Source: Catonia carolina | Lineage: Eukaryota > Arthropoda > Insecta > Hemiptera > Achilidae | Assembly (NCBI GenBank): GCA_035578175.1 | Contig: JAQMRL010000012.1 | Coordinates: 22,626,671-22,690,670, forward strand | Length of the DNA stretch: 64,000 bases | Direction of reading: 5' to 3' | Notes under the pieces: model-generated | What the model was told of the DNA's origin: nothing | What the model saw: only the letters and a program-made list of their open reading frames with translations | The model's database searches: none | Program-made: the position numbers and the translations under genes | Shown here: positions 20,641-31,582 of the stretch, one piece after another | Position numbering within the stretch: the first letter of the stretch is position 1 | Layout: the number at the start of each line of letters is the position of its first letter

Positions 20641-21675
20641 ATTTTTCATTATTAACTTTATATGAAATTCTATAGTGTTTCTTTAATGGTTTTATTATCT
20701 TATTATTAATTTATTTATTATAAGTTATGGTGATGAATTTATTTTTTCATTCACATCCTTATGTGTTATACCACATTTATTGGATTAAATGCTCTGTATA
20801 TCATATATATATCGGCCATTTTATGTTGATACGGATGATGAGATAATTTATTTAATATATAGTGATTGGTTGTTATACTTTTTCTAAAACCAATAAATTC
20901 TTAAGTTATTTTTAAGTTGAAGAAGTTAATACCGTAATCATTTTCAATATTTTTGTAATGTGCTGTATTTTATTATTGACCTCTACTTATTTCGTCCACC
21001 CACCTAATCTAACATTTTCCTATAACACTACTTTCAAAAGCTAACCTCTTCCTTTCTACAGCCCTTGCCACCCACATTTCAAAAATATCTTTTTGAAACT
21101 AATTACAAATATTTTTTTGGCAAGTTGATAAAAAAGCCAAAAGATATAAAACAATAAGCAATCTCATGACACCTAATGAGATGAGGTGATCAATTGTGTA
21201 CAAGCAATTATGGCGGCAGTTCACGCAGCCATATTGATTTAGGTCAGAAGAATAAAGTGCCCTAGAAATGTGGGTGCTCACACTTTGCCAGTAAATGTGT
21301 TTTTCAGTATTTTATATGAAAGAATTTTGTTTGTAGCCAGCGAGGAATTTTGCCGCACCCAAAATCTGCCAATCACTGGAGTTTTCTGTTTCATGACTAT
21401 CTGGACTGATTATGCATTGTTCATGTAATATTTTCTCAGACCTCTGCATTTATTACTGTACCTTAGAAATAACGATTATGGTTCAACCCTATTTTGTAAT
21501 TTTTCAGAACAGCCGAAAACTTTATTAAATTAAAGAATTTTTTTTAAAATTTTATGTGTAATAGAAACTTGAAATTCACAACCACCTGCTGCACTATACA
21601 ATACCTACCTTAATCTCAAAATCCAATTGCTCGTCCAACTATTCCTGCTCCTTCACATTCACCTGCTCACTATAA
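20641..21675. other. AT-rich, decayed repeats; no gene
   Basis: The section 20930-21080 (TGACCTCTACTTATTTCGTCCACCC...) looks like a further decayed LINE on the minus strand. No frame of value. Confidence 0.35.
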
Positions 21676-21821
21676 TGCTTTTCACCGTTGATGAACTTTG
21701 CTGTTCCATAAATTTAGACCAACCAGAACGTTTGCCAGTGTTGTCAGATTGTATGAATGTATCAGTTGACAAATATTACGCACACATGCGTATAAAAGCC
21801 ACAGTAGTTCACTTGTGTCTT

Positions 21822-21983
21822 AGCCGGCCGCGTTGGCGATGTTGGTAACGTGCTCGCCTCTCATCACGCGGTCTTGGGTTCGAATCCCACTCGGGCATGG
21901 CATTTTTTCATACGTTACAAACAATTCATTTCATCCTTCACCGTCTGCATTAGCAGCAATTTGCAAAACAGTCGGACGTTAAA

Positions 21984-22016
<33 letters not shown>
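21822..22016 (+). mobile_element. SINE-1 copy d
   Basis: A full copy with a long A tail (about 30 bases), flanked by the perfect 11-bp duplication ACTTGTGTCTT (21811-21821, 22017-22027). It is nearly identical to copy a in head and body. Confidence 0.95.
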
Positions 22017-22019
<3 letters not shown>

Positions 22020-22440
22020 TGTGTCTTGGATCTCATATTGAACACATTGATTATAGAGTGTGTTAACATGCAATACTTTACAGTATAATCAGCTGGTTGT
22101 ATGTTCATAGGTTATAATTGTTATTAAAAAAATGGCTGGTGAAATATATAACAGAGCTGCAAAAGCAAGTATTGGCAAAGTTTCTGGCTAATATGCTTTT
22201 CACGGTTGATGAGCTCTGCTGCTCCACATGTTTAGACCAATCAGAACGTTTGCCAGTGTTGTCAGATTGTACCTGACATACATTACACGCGCATGCGTAT
22301 AAGAGCTGCAATACTTCACTCTAGTCTTGGATCTCGTACTGAACACATCGATTATAGAGCGCATTAACATGCACTACCTTATGATATAATCAGCTGATTG
22401 GATGTTTATAGGTTATAATTGTTATTGAAAGACCAAAAAA

Positions 22441-22617
22441 ATGGCTGACGGAATATTTAAAGAGCTACAAGAGCAAGTATTGGAAACGTTGCTGGCAAGT
22501 CATTGGCTAGCTATAAAGTGGGTAGGGGGCAATGCATACGTTCAGAGCTCATCAGCTTTGAAAAATATTATAGCTATGAAATGTGTAGGGGGCAATGCGT
22601 ATGTTCAAAGCTCATAA
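22441..22617 (+). CDS. Small ORF, 58 aa, unrecognised
   Basis: ATG at 22441 follows an A run and sits about 145 bases downstream of GCGTATAAGAGC, a TATA-like site. The protein begins MADGIFKELQEQVLETLLAS and includes a duplicated VGGNAYVQSS. The equivalent frame in the first tandem copy is closed after 19 codons. It could be the head of a transposon gene or chance. No function is assigned. Confidence 0.25.
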   Translation: MADGIFKELQEQVLETLLASHWLAIKWVGGNAYVQSSSALKNIIAMKCVGGNAYVQSS

Positions 22618-22635
22618 ACGCTAAAAAATAGTATA

Positions 22636-22890
22636 GTCAGAGTTATCACGTTTGAGAATAATGAATTTCATCATTATACAGCCAGATCCTGTGGTGAATG
22701 AAGTGAGGGTGTCATTTTCAGAGTAGAAAGTAGTTGCTTTTCAGGGGGCCTGGCATGCTGGATACACTTACTTTTCCACTCAAAGAGAGGAAGACAATTG
22801 TAAACAACCTCGCTCCTCATTTTACTTAGTAAAGCTTCAAAGTTCAAACCAGCCTTTTGGCTGAATAAACAGCAACACAAGCAACCTCAT
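22636..22890. repeat. Dispersed repeat R-B, copy 2
   Basis: Matches 3236-3480 (see there), ending AAACCAGCCTTTTGGCTGAA. Confidence 0.6.
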
Positions 22891-22919
22891 GACCAAATGA
22901 GATATTTATGACATGTAAA

Positions 22920-23130
22920 TGAGGCGTACCTAGTCTTGTACAGACTCACGCCGACCATTATGGTTAATCGAACTCCACCATCAAAGTACATTGGTAACCA
23001 CTGTGTAAGTATTAAGTCTGTATAAAAGTAACTACCTTTACCAGGACTTCAACCAGGAAACTTCTTCTCCGAAGTTTAGCTGTTACAAAGCTTACTTTTG
23101 GCAACGACTAACTAGACGATCCCAGAGGAT
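22920..23130 (-). repeat. Possible tRNA-derived SINE, third type
   Basis: The minus strand contains GTTTCCTGGTTGAAGTCCTGG, a degenerate B box, preceded by an A-box-like GTAACAGCTAAACTTCGG. The body runs to CTCATTTACATGTCAT. Single copy here, so unproven. Confidence 0.3.
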
Positions 23131-24440
23131 CAAAGCTTTATACAACCACATCAGATGAATTAGGTAGTTGTAACAATGTAGTACTGTTTCCTTCATTTAT
23201 TTTTATTTATTACTTTCAGCTACATAATTAGGAACATTAATTAATTATGCCTGCTACAAAGGGTCTTGAAAATTTTGTTTGACCCTTTATGTACAAAGTT
23301 ATTATCTGAAATAACCAGAAAGTAATATAAAATAATTCATCATGGAGTAAAAATATATAAAAAGTTGACATTAATCAAAATTTAATGATAAACTTGGCAC
23401 TTAAATTTCAAATAATCCAACATTTATACCAGTAATAGTAGTAGCTCACAATTAGCTGAATAATTAGTGTTATGTTTCAAATCTCTAAAATATACCTGAA
23501 ATGAGCTATTGAATTTGGCGTGAAACCTTACATACGTTAAAAACTCTGCTGCCATAATATAAAAATTGCCACACTTTAATGCTGTGCACAAAAAAATATG
23601 GGTTGTTTGATACTCCTACGGGATAAGAGTATCTATGATAAAAAATAAATAAAATAAAAAAAATTGACAAGCAACCTCTAAATAATTAATCAATCAAATG
23701 AAAACAATACAATGGTGTGCCAATTTTTAACAAATTTTTTTTTTTAGTTTTAATGTTTTATTAAATACTTTGTTGTTATTTAAAATATACATATAACATT
23801 AAGTAACAAAATTGCATTAGACAAAGAACAAAATGAAGTGAAATGAAAATTACAAAACAAAACAAATAACAATCTGTTAAAATTGGTTGAATTAAAATTT
23901 GCAATTTAGGTTGAGTAGTAACATTTTTGAATAAATGAAAAGATTAAAATACACAATGAATAGTATAGTACACAATCCAATAAAAAGTATAAATGTACAG
24001 GTCATTTGTTCTAGCTAGAAGCTTTCCCTCCAATGCTCTGTGCCGCTGAGCTGTTCTGTTTAGTGGTGGGGGAAGAACCTCGTAGTTGTAACAGTAGATA
24101 TAGTTAGAAAGAGGTAATGATGATTAAGTGAGAAGGAGACAACACTTGCCCCTTGAAACTATCCCTACTCTACCTACTCGCCCTCCCCTTACAAGCTTCT
24201 TCCAAAAACAAATGCACTATACACTGATAAACTCCATAGTTATTTCACAAATATTTCAATATTCCAGCTCAGTTAAATGAAAAAATAAGTTTATGCCTTT
24301 CAGTTCCACATTGGAATTTATACTGTTAAGCCAATTTAATATGAATTACTCATTGATAAGTGTTTAATAATCTGAATTACTGACAACAAACACACATCGT
24401 CCATCCTCTTCAATGGTTAGGCACTGAGACAACGGAACCT
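23131..24440. other. No gene seen
   Basis: AT-rich sequence with poly-T and poly-A runs. A GC-richer patch at 24005-24190 has no open frame of note. Confidence 0.4.
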
Positions 24441-24444
24441 GATT

Positions 24445-24580
24445 TTTTTACTTTCTCTTGCCTATATGAGTATATAGGAAGGAAAGTATTGTTTTCATGT
24501 CGATTTTTCGAAATCGAGTTTTCACCGGATCTACAAGTTTTCAGACCTCCTGAACCCAAAAAACATGTTTTTAGCGATTG

Positions 24581-24615
<35 letters not shown>

Positions 24616-25330
24616 CAGAATATCTCAAGAACGGAACATCGTACGAACTTGAAACTTAAGTTGCATACCACTACCGGACCCGACACGAACATTTTCATCA
24701 AAATCGGTCAACCGGAAGTAGTAGTTTATTCGTGTAATTTTTCACTTTTTTGTGATTTTCTCAAAAACTGGTCCTACGATTTTTTTAAAAATCGCCTGGT
24801 TTATTCAACTTTTTATTCTCTACAAGATAGGGTAGGCGCCATTTTTGCTGAAATTCTGCGTGAGGCTGTTTTTACATAACAACATTTTCTTTTTAAGATT
24901 GCGGCTTTTATTTCAAACATTTTTTTGTATAACGCTTAGTTTAGCAGTTTTTAGCGATTTTCTGATTTTTTCTCATGAAAACGTGTGAAAAATCAATTTT
25001 TTTAAGATTTCGGCTTTAGTACGCATTTTACGACAAAAGTGTATATAATAAAATTTATAGAAAATTAAAAGATCTACAACTTTTATTTAAAGCATTTTTC
25101 TCTACAGAGCCTAGTTTAGCGTGAAAGAGTGATTTTCCGTATTTTTAAGCCAAACTGAGTTCGATATTCATTTTGCGTCTTTCACTCATGATTAAAACAA
25201 GGTTATGTTTTTGAGGTTTTTTTTTCATGTATTTCTAATGTTTTATTACTATTGTAAGGTTTATTGTTAATTATTTGCATTGCCAAGAGAAAGTCGTGTG
25301 AGTGTTTCACACCAGATTTTTCAATGGTAT
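24445..25330 (+). repeat. Dispersed repeat R-A, best full copy
   Basis: It runs from hairpin TTGCCTATATGAGTATATAGG to CACACCAGATTTTT and is collinear with 7925-8740 plus 18534-18665. A (GT)n tract at about 24583-24612 replaces the GGTCTGTGTGCGAACAG of the other copy. Open frames inside are short and not shared between copies. Confidence 0.8.
24583..24612 (+). repeat. (GT)n microsatellite inside R-A
   Basis: About 15 GT units, between GATTGGTCT and GAACAGAATATCTC. Confidence 0.95.
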
Positions 25331-25439
25331 TTACACTATTATTAAAATTTCTTAAATTTTTAATAAACATGACATGTCTTAGTATCATTGAAACTTGTTT
25401 TTGAATCGAACGAAGAATTAGGTTACTTTATAATTGGAT

Positions 25440-26890
25440 ATTTTTAAAGCTTGCTTTGCACTGGATCACTTTAGTCAATTATTTGAATGGTCTTTTCTTT
25501 GGCTACCATTAGCTCAGTTTCCTCCGCCAATATCTCTTCATATTTTCCTTTCTCACTTCCCGCTGTTTGCAAGTCAACCACACAACTCTATAGTCACTTT
25601 ATCCATTCAAAACCCCTTTGTGTTCAAAAGTATTTATCTTCGGCTTATTCCAGGTCCTCCTTAACTCTTACTATATATCTTAACTCTTCCTACAGATATC
25701 ACACTCATCCCTCTGGTTATAAGTTGTTTTAGTATCCTGCTTTTTGGCATTCTCAGGATGTTGAAGAAATGTGAAATTCTCTGCTTTACATGAGGCTGAT
25801 ATAATTGGTTCTGTAGCATTATAGATAGTTCCGTTTGTGGCAATTCTCCACACATTATCCTTTTTGTATAGTTTCTATTAATCCAGGTTCTGATAATTCT
25901 CAGTTTGGTCTTAATTGTTCGATCACTTATCCCATAATTTCTGATACTAATTACAGTTTCACTAGCATAAAGTTCTTCTAGTAAAATTACTGTTCTTTAA
26001 TGTCTAATTTTGGCATTAATAGTAATTTTTTTTTATATGTGGATTTAGTTAAAACTTATGTATTTCTCATTTTATGCGCTCTATTGTTCCATGAGAAATT
26101 TTTTCTAATTTATTATCTATTATTTCACTCAGATATTTAATTTTTGTACTTTTTTATGCTTTGATCATAATTTTGAATTTTATTTATACATAATGGATCT
26201 AATGCCATTATTTCTGTTCTCATATGAAATTTAAGTCCTATCTTCTCTGCAATTCTTTCTAAACACGTTATTTGATTTTTAACGCGTTCCATATCTTGCC
26301 AATAGGGCCAAATCATAAGCAAATCCCTAACAGTATGTTTTTATAGTTTTTTCCCCTGGCTGATGCTTACTTTTGATGGGTTTTCATTGAACCACCTCCT
26401 CTTCATGATGAAATCAAGAGCAATGTTAAAAGGAAATTGTGAAAGTTTGTCACCTTGTTTTAAACCTTTTTGTGAATGATTTGGAGATTTCTCCACAAAC
26501 TTTTACTTTCGATTCTGTATTTTTTTAAATTTCAGCCCATAGATTTTGACCAGGTACGTGTAAGCTGTAGTTTCTTAAAATTTTTAAAAGAGTTTCTCTG
26601 TGGATGAAGCACATTTTTTTTTTAATCAATAGATGTCATAAAACATTGTTCACATCTTTGTTTAATGTATTCATGTATTGGTTTTTGTGTTAAAATTTGT
26701 TCGAGGCAACTTCTATGTGGACGGAAACCACCTTTATGTTCTCCTGGTTGTGGTTTTAAGGTGTTTTTAATTTTGTTCAGAATATTCGTGACCATATTTT
26801 ATAAGTACAACACAACAGTATAATTCCCCTGTAATTATCCGGGTTGAATAATTTTATATTACTGGATATTTTACAGTTTACACACTTAAA
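25440..26890 (-). pseudogene. LINE reverse transcriptase remnant
   Basis: Minus-strand pieces include MERVKNQITCLERIAEKIGL followed by KFHMRTEIMALDP, the conserved block after the YADD box (..aekiGLk.h..KTeiM..). Upstream on the minus strand (26350-26470) lies QGDKLSQFPFNIALDFIMK with frame breaks, the QG...L.P.LFN..LD box of LINE RTs. Many stops; dead. It differs from L-1 and L-2 families in this window. Confidence 0.65.
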
Positions 26891-28100
26891 ATTTATACAG
26901 TAAAATGTTCATTCCATGACATCATCACACAGTTGAATTAATACCAATTTATATTGAGATTTATTAATTTTTTGCTTATAAATATCCATTACTGAAATTT
27001 CTGAAATTTACAAATTGTTGACAGCTTAACTACAATATATATATATATATATATATACATATATTTTACTTTTATTCTTTATTCAGAAACTATCCAATAT
27101 AGTATAACCATCCAAAAGTTACTAAATTTTGAATAAACAGAAATTTTTTTAAAGAATACATTCAGTCGATAATTCAAAAGTTCAACACAGACAATATACC
27201 TACAAGTTATACCTACAATATAATGCTTGTAGAGTGACATGCTACAAACCACCTCTGGCTATTTCAGATGAAATGACTCTTTGCCAATTATCTTCAAAAA
27301 TTGCTCCAACAATTTTTATTTAAAATTGCCTCAAATACATATAAACTATATATTTTTTGTACCCAGAAGACAGAGTAAACAGCTTAATCTGCTGAAATTA
27401 ATGGAGGGAAGGGTTTATTAACGCAGCTTCAATATGGACTTTAGAACAAAAGTGTATTTGTAATAGAAAAATTTTAAATGCTACAAGTTTTATTTAAAGC
27501 AGTGTTTTTGGTATGGAGCTTAAAACGTCAGTTAGCAATTTTCCATATTTTGCTCACTGAAATCGGTAAAAAGATATATGGGTTTTACAGAATATAAATG
27601 TTAGTATCTTTGCTAAATATCTTTTTTATAAAACTAGGTCACAAAATATGTTCTGCATTTACAGCATTATAAATTTTGTAAAAGTACAGAGAAAAGTTTG
27701 AGAATTAGACTACATTTTATTGTTCAAACATTATAATATTTATACTTGCTTCATTTTGTGGTAGCAGTTTAGACATACTGCTCATCAAAAATTGTTCTTT
27801 TAACATTGGCAAGAGATGTGAGAATTTCACATCAGATTCTTTTACCGTGGCTTGGGGCCACGTCACCTCACTAACGATACGAGTGATACACAACTTCACT
27901 AATAACCACTACAGATTTCATTGGAAAACACTAAATACCATACATAACTAATAACAGTCCCTAAGTCCCTTGAAGACAATTTGGAAAAAATGGAAACGTT
28001 GATAGCTTCAAATACCTCAAGAGATATATATATATAATAATAAATACATTTTATTTCACATTTACATACTACATTAACAAAAACAAGAGAGACATTATAT
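26891..28100. other. AT-rich, R-A fragments, TA microsatellite
   Basis: (TA)n at about 27036-27058 and 28025-28040. 27420-27560 (AGAACAAAAGTGTATTTGTAATAG...) and 27790-27840 (ATTGGCAAGAGATGTGAGAATTTCACATCAGATT) resemble parts of R-A. No gene. Confidence 0.45.
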
Positions 28101-28107
28101 ATTACAA

Positions 28108-28440
28108 ATGCAATTACTAATTATACAGATTAATAATATTATGGTGCGGGGCAAAAACCTGCAATCAGTTTTGACAGCTGATGGCAAGAGTGATGTCAAT
28201 GGAAATCAAGCAATACTGTCTTATATCACAACAAACTGTTTGATTGACATCTTTCCCAATGTATATGTAGCATTGAGAATTTTTCTTACCCTCCCGGTAT
28301 CAGTGCAGTGGCCAGTGAAAAAAGGAGTTTTTCTAAATTTAAGATTATTAAAAATTACCTTCGATCGACCCTTTCTCAGGACCGCCTAAGTGGGATGGCC
28401 ACATTGGCAATTGAACACCAGATTCTAAGGGTTTTTATTA
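28108..28440 (+). pseudogene. hAT transposase C-terminal remnant
   Basis: The frame 28108-28389 contains VLTADGKSDVNGNQAILSYI and DIFPNVYVALRIFLTLPVSV, after which a shifted frame gives the remains of the S..RSFS.LK.IK block, then MATLAIEHQIL. DIFPN...ALRI.LT.PVS is the hATC dimerisation region of hAT transposases. It lacks the RNase H-like core and is frameshifted. It ends where the Helitron-like remnant begins. Confidence 0.7.
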
Positions 28441-28444
28441 ATAA

Positions 28445-28700
28445 ATTAGCAACCCCCACTCGCTTTGCTTCACAGCAGCTCATGTAGGCCTCATTAAATT
28501 ATTTTAAAATCTCTCTATATACAATATTTGTGGTTTTGTTGCCCTGTGGCAGCAAAATAAATTGTTTTTCTGCACTTCCAGCTCTAGAAAGTCAGACATA
28601 AAGTTGTACATGACTGAAGAAAGCACTCTTTTCTCATATCGATGCCCACAGTTTTAAATGTTTGTCCCTGCGATTTAACAGAATTGAATAGAATGCATAG
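28445..28700 (-). pseudogene. Helitron-type Pif1 helicase C-terminal remnant
   Basis: The minus strand reads SQGQTFKTVGIDMRKECFLQ, later EKQFILLPQGNKTTNIVYRE and then a stop. KSQGQTL..VGI.L....F.HGQLYVA.SR......F.L...G...N.VY.EVL is the C-terminal end of Pif1/Helitron helicases. It has a frame break before SQGQT and a stop in the middle. The flank CTTTGCTTCACAGCAGC is the usual repeat-family tail. Confidence 0.65.
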
Positions 28701-29164
28701 AAGAATACCGATAGAAAAGAAAGAGACGGTTGATATATCGCTGAGATAAGAGACAGTAATACGTGGGTGCGATAGGCAGAGTAATTGGAAATATATGACT
28801 CATTCACTACCTGTCGAATGAAAACAAATATGAAATACAGTACAAAAATAAAAATTTTGAATATTTCCGAATTTTTAATGTTTTGGGAATCGAATGTTAT
28901 TCTTCACGTTTTTCTATGATATATAAAAGTTGAATCGTGCTTCTAGCACAAAAAATACACCATCCAGAGGACTTAGAAAAAATAAAAGTGCTATGCACCC
29001 GATAAACTAAAACATGCGACATCGTCACAGTTTAAGTTGCTTAACTCACTTAATTAAAATTACTTAAAGTTGCAAAATAGCCTGTATTGATCAGGAAGCC
29101 CTAAGCTATGCAACAATGAACGATTTTTTAAAATCTGTTCAGTAGTTTTTGAGATTACCTCATA
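28701..29164. other. Repeat sequence interrupted by the LINE
   Basis: It ends AAATCTGTTCAGTAGTTTTTGAGATTACCTCATAC. After the LINE tail at 31431 the text resumes GACAGACGTTTCTTC...ATTAGTATAG. That order is that of a widespread insect retroelement tail, so L-1 inserted into it. No clear target duplication. Confidence 0.45.
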
Positions 29165-31396
29165 CTATGTTTGTTACATAGTTTATCCAAAGAGGATTGG
29201 AAGACGGTTTTCAATTCATCTGACATTAATCAAAAATATCATAATTTTATTGAGACATTAAAATTTCATTATAATAATAATTGTCCAATTAAAAAGAAAG
29301 ATGTAAAAAATATTGTCAGTGAAACAGATGAGTGGGTCACAGGGGAAATTTTGCAAATGAGGTCTGAAGTTAGAGATGCATACTCAGATTTTCTTTCACA
29401 TAGGACTACCTTTAATGAACAAAGGTACAAAACTATTAAAAAACATTATGCCAGAGAAGTCCAGAGAGCTAAATGTAAAAAAACTGCTGAAGTTCTTCAT
29501 AATTCACCAAATCTAAACTCAGCAATATGGGAAATAATTAATAAGAATCGAGGTGTAGTTAGCAACAAAAGTTTCACTGACATACCTAATATTGTTAACA
29601 AAAACAATGAACTTATAGAGAATGGTATAGAAATTTGTAATTATTTTAACAAATATTACCAGGAAGTAGCTTTAAAACTTAAACAACAGATTAGGGAAAC
29701 AGTGGGATGTTATGATCCAAAAGGTAACAAGGTAGTTAATCAATTCTTATTTAGCCTAGTTTCAAGGGAGGAATTAGAATCAGTTATTGATAGTTTGAAA
29801 AGTAAGAAAACATGTGGGTTAGATGGGATTTCTAGTATAATTGTTAAAGAATGTAAACATCTTTTAATTACTCCTCTCCTTCATTTGATTAACTTCTCAC
29901 TTGAAGCAGGTGTATTTCCAAACAAACTGAAGGAGGCAAAAATATTGCCTATATTTAAGAATGGAGATAGCCAGTTAGTTGAAAATTATAGACCCATAAG
30001 TATTTTAAACACAATCAGTAAAATTTTTGAAAAGGTAGTATTTATTAGGTTAATCAGTTTCTTGACTGAAAACCTAATTATCTCAGAGGATCAGCATGGT
30101 TTCCAAAAAGGTAGATCAACTAAAACTGCAATTGTTTCACTTGCGGAGCAAGTAGTTGATATATTGGACGCCGGGGAGAAAGCATTGGCAGTGTTTCTGG
30201 ATCTGAGTAAAGCTTTCGATTGTGTTGATCATGAAATTTTATTGAAAACACTAGAGTCATTAGGCGTTAGGGATGTAGAGTTGAAATGGTTTCAATCTTA
30301 CCTTATTAATAGATTACAGTGTGTGGAGTTAACTAGGGTTGTTAGAGGGAAACTTACAAAAGTTGTATCTGGAAAGCTTGAAGTCAAAGCAGGCATTCCA
30401 CAGGGGTCAGTTTTAGGTCCAATTCTGTTTCTATTGTACATTAATAGGTTACCAGAAGTCATACCTAATGGCAGAGCTTTGTTGTTTGCTGATGATACTT
30501 CAGTAATCAGTAACAGTTCACTGGTAGATGCTCTTGAAGTAAATACACATGTTAACATAGAGTCCGTAGTGCAGTTCTTGAATCAAATGTTATTAACAGT
30601 TAATGGGAAAAAGTGTCAGTACTTGCAGTTCAAAAATAAACATAACGTTAAAGAAAGTAGAGAAGTGGATGTATTTATTCATAATAATAGTTTAGAGCAT
30701 GTAGAAACAGTGAAGTTCCTGGGCGTATCTCTAGATAGATCTTTGTCTTGGGACTTCTATACCAATCAAGTTTGTAGTAAAATATCATCTGGGGTATTTG
30801 CACTAAAACAAATCGCCAGATTAAATGATAAAAAATTACTAATGGCAGCTTATTATGGCCTCATTCTGTCTCATATCCGGTATGGTATTTTAGTATGGGG
30901 TAATTCTAGCATGGGTAATATGAATAGGGTTTTTAAAATTCAAAAGAAAGCTATTAGGTGTATGGTGGGAGCTAACCAGCTAACCTCATGCAGGCCACTA
31001 TTTAAGGAGCTTAAATTGCTTACAGTTCCCTGTCTCTACATTTTTGAGGTGATTATGTATGTTAGGCAAAATAATTTTATGCAGAATTTCAATGTTCACA
31101 ATCATAACACGAGAAACAGGAATGATTATTATGTGGCTAGTCACTCCACAAAATTGTTTGAACAAAAACCTACTTACGCAGGGAGAAAATTCATAAATAA
31201 ATTACCCCAATCTTTAAAGTGTTGTGAGGATTTGAATTCCTTTAAAAAAATTTAAAAAATGACTTGATCGGTGAAACTTTTTATAGCGTACAAGAATTTC
31301 TTTCTTGATAGTAGTGATACATAGTGTGTTTCTTATATGTATTTCAGGTGTTACATCTGACGACATGTCCTATACTCCTCCTGGAGTCTCCAGGGC

Positions 31397-31430
<34 letters not shown>
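29165..31430 (+). mobile_element. LINE L-1 (CR1/L2-like), 5'-truncated
   Basis: An open RT frame, a short 3' UTR and a 32-bp A tail (31399-31430). The endonuclease half is missing. The last bases before the tail, CTCCTGGAGTCTCCAGGGCG, can form a small stem. Other L-1 copies here: 54118-54770, 56865-58915, 61205-63045 and a tail at 7855. Confidence 0.85.
29171..31255 (+). CDS. LINE L-1 reverse transcriptase, 694 aa, N-terminus missing
   Basis: An uninterrupted frame. RT motifs in order: YRPISILNTISKIFEKV, DQHGFQKGRSTKTA, VFLDLSKAFDCVDHEILL, AGIPQGSVLGPILFLLYI, LLFADDTSVI (catalytic FADD), VKFLGVSLD, then a C-terminal thumb ending ...SFKKI. SKAFDCVDH and GSVLGP are typical of the CR1/L2/Jockey group. 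The first Met lies inside the protein since a full ORF2 would begin with an apurinic endonuclease, absent here. The open frame, against broken sister copies, shows recent insertion. Whether it is expressed is unknown; truncation removes the 5' promoter and EN. Confidence 0.9.
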   Translation: MLHSLSKEDWKTVFNSSDINQKYHNFIETLKFHYNNNCPIKKKDVKNIVSETDEWVTGEILQMRSEVRDAYSDFLSHRTTFNEQRYKTIKKHYAREVQRAKCKKTAEVLHNSPNLNSAIWEIINKNRGVVSNKSFTDIPNIVNKNNELIENGIEICNYFNKYYQEVALKLKQQIRETVGCYDPKGNKVVNQFLFSLVSREELESVIDSLKSKKTCGLDGISSIIVKECKHLLITPLLHLINFSLEAGVFPNKLKEAKILPIFKNGDSQLVENYRPISILNTISKIFEKVVFIRLISFLTENLIISEDQHGFQKGRSTKTAIVSLAEQVVDILDAGEKALAVFLDLSKAFDCVDHEILLKTLESLGVRDVELKWFQSYLINRLQCVELTRVVRGKLTKVVSGKLEVKAGIPQGSVLGPILFLLYINRLPEVIPNGRALLFADDTSVISNSSLVDALEVNTHVNIESVVQFLNQMLLTVNGKKCQYLQFKNKHNVKESREVDVFIHNNSLEHVETVKFLGVSLDRSLSWDFYTNQVCSKISSGVFALKQIARLNDKKLLMAAYYGLILSHIRYGILVWGNSSMGNMNRVFKIQKKAIRCMVGANQLTSCRPLFKELKLLTVPCLYIFEVIMYVRQNNFMQNFNVHNHNTRNRNDYYVASHSTKLFEQKPTYAGRKFINKLPQSLKCCEDLNSFKKI

Positions 31431-31432
<2 letters not shown>

Positions 31433-31582
31433 CAGACGTTTCTTCTTTATTATTAGTATAGCTATGTGCAATTTAGTAAAACACATTATAATGGTATTTT
31501 TATTTGTAGCATTTTACATTTTGATTTTTTTCATTTAGTAATAACTATGTCATACAAAATTAATGTGTTTGGTTTGTTTACC
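31431..31582. other. Continuation of the repeat holding L-1
   Basis: Begins GACAGACGTTTCTTC and ATTATTAGTATAG; AT-rich to the array. Confidence 0.4.

Larger units (their letters stand above)
21676..22617 (+). repeat. Tandem duplication with TATA-like promoters
   Basis: 21676-22190 and 22197-22510 are two copies of about 315 bp once a SINE in the first is removed. Both have TTTTCAC.GTTGATGA, CAGAACGTTTGCCAGTGTTGTCAGATTGTA, GCATGCGTATAA.AGC then TCTTGGATCTC and an ATG after an A-rich run. A further 62-bp duplication (TATAGCTAT...GGTAGGGGGCAATGC) follows at 22509-22610. Confidence 0.75.

Noticed and set aside
24410..24879. Frames of 72 and 104 codons around the GT tract
   Set aside because: They contain the microsatellite and R-A sequence and are not kept in other R-A copies.
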